Below, one piece after another: positions 61,095-64,000 of a stretch of DNA of 64,000 nt. Position numbers and translations under genes: made by a program. The stretch is from assembly GCF_014397115.1 (NCBI RefSeq), contig NZ_CP060720.1, forward strand, positions 2,496,001 through 2,560,000, in the 5' to 3' direction. This stretch comes from Vagococcus carniphilus (GTDB lineage Bacteria; Bacillota; Bacilli; Lactobacillales; Vagococcaceae). The stretch's first letter is position 1, and each line of letters opens with the position of its first letter. The notes below the pieces were generated by a model. It ran no database searches, was not told the DNA's origin, and saw only the letters and a program-made list of their open reading frames with translations.

Positions 61095-61165
61095 CAAATT
61101 TATGATTAAAATCATTTATTTGATAGCTTTTTAATTAAACTAAACTATAGACAAATCTTATTTAT

Positions 61166-62383
61166 TTATGATTGAAAAAGATTTCCTTTATGAATTAAAA
61201 CACGATTATTTTGATCAGTAGCTTGTGCTATTAACTCTGCACTCGATGCGGCGTTAACTAAAGTAAAACTAGCCTCATTTCCCTCTTTAGGCCAAACTTG
61301 AGTAGCCTTATCATCTAAAGGAGTTATGTTATTTGTAATTAGCCCTAGAGTTTCTCTAAGAGCCTTTTCGGAAGTTCTCCCAGTGTATTCCGCATAATCT
61401 TTTGCTTTATCCACAATATCTCCAGATACAAGAGGACTCCATGAATCATAAAATCCATCACAACCTAAGCCTACAAAAATATCATTTTCTTGTAATTCTT
61501 GAATTGGAATTAACGTGCTTTTTAAGCCAATTGGAGCAGTCGTTAAGATTTGAACATTGTGTTGTTTAAGTCTTTGAGTAAATTTATTTAATGTATTTCC
61601 TTTTAAACTCGCAATCCCGAAAGCATGACTGAAGCTAGTTTTTTGTTTGAAATCTTGTAACTCAATCATATCTAACCAGGTTTCCATTGTATAAATCCCT
61701 AATTGACCAAGGTCATGTAGATGCATATCTACATCGACTTGAAATTCTTTCGCAATAGCCATAGTGACCTGAAGAGATTCCTCAATATTTTTATCAATAC
61801 CAGCTGGATCAAGCCCACCTAGTATTGTTGCACCATTACTTAAAGCCTCTCTTAACAAATCAGGAACTTCCTCATGTTTTAAAAGCCCATGTTGAGGAAA
61901 AGCAACAATTTCATAAGTAATATAATCACTATAATTCTCTAAAGCTTTTTTAACGCCATAAAAATTCTCAAGTTTAATAAAAGGATCAATATTAACATGG
62001 GTTCTAATATGATTAACACCATTATGAAGATGACGCTCAATCATTGTGCTTGCCCGTTTTTCTACTGTTTTTGATAAAGCAACTAATTCATCTGCTTCAA
62101 GTTCTAGACGTTGTTCTAAATCTTTAGCAGGTACGCATGCTTTCCATGGCTCAGAAAAGTAAGTCTTATCTAAATGATTATGCATTTCTTTAAATGCTGG
62201 CAGTAATAGCTGACCGTTAGCATCGTATCCTTCAGATAAAGGGGACATAGCACTTGCTTCAATAATTTTCTCTATTTTTCCATCTTTGAGTTTTAAATGA
62301 AAGAGCTTAGTATCTGTCTTAACTCTATTTAGATGATCTAAACTTTCTCCTACTTCAAGTCGCGCATTCCAAATCCATCTCAT
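61166..62383 (-). CDS. amidohydrolase-family protein (cytosine deaminase-like), second of tandem pair
   Basis: A roughly 405-residue metal-dependent amidohydrolase. It has FKEMHNHLDKTYF (HxH metal ligands near residue 68), IRTHVNIDPF, YEIVAFPQHGLL, VDMHLHDLGQLG, SFSHAFGIASL and GLGCDGFYDSWSPL. These follow the cytosine deaminase (CodA) pattern, but the CodA catalytic HCDE is HLHD here. The substrate could be a pyrimidine, triazine or other cyclic amide. ATG 62383 follows AAAGGAG and overlaps the upstream stop as ATGA, so translation is coupled. Confidence 0.82.
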   Translation of the reverse strand: MRWIWNARLEVGESLDHLNRVKTDTKLFHLKLKDGKIEKIIEASAMSPLSEGYDANGQLLLPAFKEMHNHLDKTYFSEPWKACVPAKDLEQRLELEADELVALSKTVEKRASTMIERHLHNGVNHIRTHVNIDPFIKLENFYGVKKALENYSDYITYEIVAFPQHGLLKHEEVPDLLREALSNGATILGGLDPAGIDKNIEESLQVTMAIAKEFQVDVDMHLHDLGQLGIYTMETWLDMIELQDFKQKTSFSHAFGIASLKGNTLNKFTQRLKQHNVQILTTAPIGLKSTLIPIQELQENDIFVGLGCDGFYDSWSPLVSGDIVDKAKDYAEYTGRTSEKALRETLGLITNNITPLDDKATQVWPKEGNEASFTLVNAASSAELIAQATDQNNRVLIHKGNLFQS

Positions 62384-63633
62384 CCCCAATAAGCTCCTTT
62401 CAATTCTAGTTCTTCTTCTTTTAAAATATTTCCTCTAGAGATAACTGTTGATATAGGTGCTCTTCTTGCAATCATGTGGGCGCTACTAATAGCATCAACT
62501 AACAGTAAATTTGCTTCGTCGCCAACTTTTGGCCACATCATTTGCCCTTTTTCATCTAAAAGGTTAATGCCTCCATTAGAAAATTTCAATGTTTGAGAGA
62601 GGCTATACTCATCAATTAAGCCAAAACGTTGCGCTAAGGCGTTTAATTTTCGAATCGTATCACCACTTCCAAAAGGAGACCAATGATCAATTAAACTGTC
62701 ATGAACAACAGCAACTTTAACTCCGTATCGATCTAAATCGAAAATTGGTAAAGTAACTGGAGCTTCTCCGATAGCAATAGTACTGGCAATTAGCACATTA
62801 TGCTTTTTCAATCTTTCTGACAGTTTTTTTAACTCCTCATCAGAAATACCAGCAAGCGCAAATACATGGCTTAGCGTGATATTATTTGTAAAATCATACT
62901 GTTCTACTAAATCTAGGAGATGATGAATTTCAAACAATCCTAAAGTATCTGCATCATGTAGATGTATATCAATACCTAAGTCATATTTTTTAGCTAAAGA
63001 AACAATAGTATCTAGTGATTGATGAATATTTTTATCAACCATTGCTGGATCTAAACCACCAACATGTGTAACACCAAGACTTAGTGCTTGTTCAAAAAGA
63101 GTGATAAATTCTTGACCATTTCTATATAAACCATGTTGTGGAAAAGCAACAATTTCATAGGTAATGACGTCATCATATTCTTTAAGAAGTTTAGTTATTA
63201 GTTCGACATGACTTATTCCAACTGTTGGATCCACATTAACATGTGTCCGAATGTGAGTATGTCCCAATGAGATATAGTGTTTGATTAAGTGCCTAGCTCT
63301 TTCTTCGGTAACTGATTCTAAATCTTTTAATAGTACCTCTTCTTCTTTAATACGACTAAAAACACCATTCTCAGCAGGCATTGGCGCAATCCATTCTCCG
63401 CCAAAGTATGTTTTATCTAAATGAGTATGCATTTCTTTGAATGCTGGAATCATTAACTGTTGTTTAGCATCAATAATAGTTGCGTCACGACAATCAATAT
63501 TTTTATCTATTTTTGAGATAACTCCATTTTTTATTAATATATCAAAAATTTCTGTATTTGTTTTGGTAACAATTTGATTGTCATTATAGTTATAAGAAAC
63601 TTCAAGACGGACGTTTTTTATAAGTTGATTCAT
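62380..63633 (-). CDS. amidohydrolase-family protein (cytosine deaminase-like), first of tandem pair
   Basis: A 417-residue paralogue of the downstream gene. It has FKEMHTHLDKTYFGG, IRTHVNVDPTVG, YEIVAFPQHGLYRNG, IDIHLHDADTLGL, LSHVFALAG and VAVVHDSLIDHWSPFGSG. The last Asp-containing segment differs from its partner (HDSLIDHW against CDGFYDSW), so the two may have different substrates. No transporter or regulator gene is adjacent. The promoter upstream has its -35 within a relic IS end. Confidence 0.82.
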   Translation of the reverse strand: MNQLIKNVRLEVSYNYNDNQIVTKTNTEIFDILIKNGVISKIDKNIDCRDATIIDAKQQLMIPAFKEMHTHLDKTYFGGEWIAPMPAENGVFSRIKEEEVLLKDLESVTEERARHLIKHYISLGHTHIRTHVNVDPTVGISHVELITKLLKEYDDVITYEIVAFPQHGLYRNGQEFITLFEQALSLGVTHVGGLDPAMVDKNIHQSLDTIVSLAKKYDLGIDIHLHDADTLGLFEIHHLLDLVEQYDFTNNITLSHVFALAGISDEELKKLSERLKKHNVLIASTIAIGEAPVTLPIFDLDRYGVKVAVVHDSLIDHWSPFGSGDTIRKLNALAQRFGLIDEYSLSQTLKFSNGGINLLDEKGQMMWPKVGDEANLLLVDAISSAHMIARRAPISTVISRGNILKEEELELKGAYWG

Positions 63634-63665
63634 AATATATTAACTTCCTTTCTTTTTATAAGTTC

Positions 63666-63694
63666 ATTCTATTTTTTATATAAAGTTGCGTCAA
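63666..63694 (-). promoter_or_regulatory. promoter of the tandem amidohydrolase genes with IS-derived -35 box
   Basis: Minus strand -35 TTGACG (63689-63694), 17-bp spacer, -10 TAGAAT (63666-63671). The -35 lies inside a sequence matching the left end of the IS256-family element in this window. Confidence 0.7.
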
Positions 63695-63712
63695 GAGTTA
63701 TGCGTAAACAGA
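63685..63712. repeat. relic of an IS256-family terminal inverted repeat
   Basis: GTTGCGTCAAGAGTTATGCG and the following TAAACAGA match the left end of the two complete IS copies (GTTGCGTCAAGAATTATGTG then TAAATGGA) at about 24 of 28 positions. No transposase remnant follows, so this is a solo end or part of a small non-autonomous element. Confidence 0.75.
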
Positions 63713-63747
63713 CTAATTTAAGTTCATTTCTTATTTTGCTTTTAATA

Positions 63748-63790
63748 ATAAAAAAGATAACACACTGAATTTCAATGCGTTATCTTTTTC
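63748..63790. terminator. terminator after the transketolase gene
   Basis: AAAAAAGATAAC and GTTATCTTTTT arms around an imperfect inner stem, with T-runs on both strands. Confidence 0.85.
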
Positions 63791-63798
63791 AATTTTAA

Positions 63799-64000
63799 TT
63801 ATAAAGATTTAAATGTTTTAACCACATTTTCAACAGTAAAGCCGTACTTTTCAATCACTGTATTACCTGGAGCACTTGCTCCAAAACGGTCAATTCCCAT
63901 CACTTTTCCATCTAATCCAACATAACGTTCCCAACCAAATGTTGCTCCCATTTCAATTGAAACGCGTTTTGTGACTGATTTAGGTAAAACAGATTCTTTA
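63799..64000 (-). CDS. tkt: transketolase, C-terminal end (5' part outside window)
   Basis: The last 66 or so residues of a transketolase are visible: [20 protein letters not shown], then [20 protein letters not shown] and a TAA stop at 63799-63801. The DRFGASAPG segment is the diagnostic phosphate-binding part of the C-terminal domain. It moves two-carbon units in the pentose phosphate pathway. The gene continues beyond the right edge. Confidence 0.95.
   Translation of the reverse strand, partial: KESVLPKSVTKRVSIEMGATFGWERYVGLDGKVMGIDRFGASAPGNTVIEKYGFTVENVVKTFKSL

Larger units (their letters stand above)
59750..61130. terminator. aldolase terminator hairpin, disrupted by the IS
   Basis: The left arm AAAGCTATCAAAT (59750-59762) and right arm ATTTGATAGCTTTTT (about 61117-61131), with an inner ATGAT/ATCAT stem, form one long hairpin once the IS and one copy of its 8-bp duplication are removed. 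The T-run is intact on the right side. The element inserted within the left arm, so the hairpin arms are now 1.3 kb apart. Confidence 0.8.

Overview
The window is low-GC DNA with tightly packed genes, mostly on the minus strand. It is chromosomal and looks like a lactic acid bacterium of the Enterococcaceae; Vagococcus is the best guess. This rests on codon and AT bias, four sugar PTS modules with PRD or RpiR regulators, sigma-A promoters with 17-bp spacers, a CcpA-type cre site, and Firmicutes gene families. The genus is inferred, not shown. No rRNA, tRNA, CRISPR array or prophage was seen.

Layout. 1-5.3 kb: MerR/GyrI regulator, uracil-DNA glycosylase-like protein, acetamidase, and a metallophosphoesterase/response regulator/histidine kinase operon. 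5.4-6.1 kb: small transaldolase. 6.2-15.2 kb: a seven-gene fatty-acid/acyl-CoA catabolic operon facing a divergent TetR regulator, with two near-identical palindromic operators flanking the operon promoter. 16-20.5 kb: beta-glucoside PTS (EIIBCA, GH1, RpiR). 20.5-24.3 kb: D-serine module (XRE-cupin regulator, D-serine ammonia-lyase, GntP-type permease, RidA). 24.3-26 kb: a small membrane-protein gene split by an IS256-family element. 26.1-31.3 kb: cellobiose/lactose-type PTS operon with GH1 and a PRD activator. 31.5-35.7 kb: nucleoside operon (MFS, uridine phosphorylase, phosphopentomutase) with a GntR regulator. 35.8-42 kb: acetyltransferases, an ANT(9)-like nucleotidyltransferase, and a MerR-controlled heterodimeric ABC exporter. 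42-46 kb: small genes, then a TetR gene followed by a fusion of a branched-polyamine synthase (BpsA-type) with S-adenosylmethionine decarboxylase. 46.2-48.1 kb: a short MutS2 paralogue behind a roughly 340-nt leader with an intrinsic terminator. 48.1-52.7 kb: an ABC pair and a divergent AraC regulator with a Fur-box-like site between them. 52.7-54 kb: CadD-like and paired SMR transporters. 54.1-58.5 kb: ascorbate-type PTS operon. 58.8-59.7 kb: class I fructose-bisphosphate aldolase. 59.8-61.1 kb: second IS copy, inserted in the aldolase terminator. 61.2-63.6 kb: two tandem amidohydrolases. 63.8 kb to the end: transketolase 3' end.

How the genes work together. Most of the window is sugar, nucleoside, amino-acid and acyl-CoA uptake and breakdown feeding central carbon metabolism (transaldolase, aldolase and transketolase are nearby). 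Efflux and resistance genes are interspersed. The most unusual items are the BpsA-AdoMetDC fusion behind paired TetR operators, the attenuator-type leader of the MutS2 paralogue, the acyl-CoA operon that lacks an acyl-CoA dehydrogenase, and a promoter whose -35 box lies inside a relic IS end.
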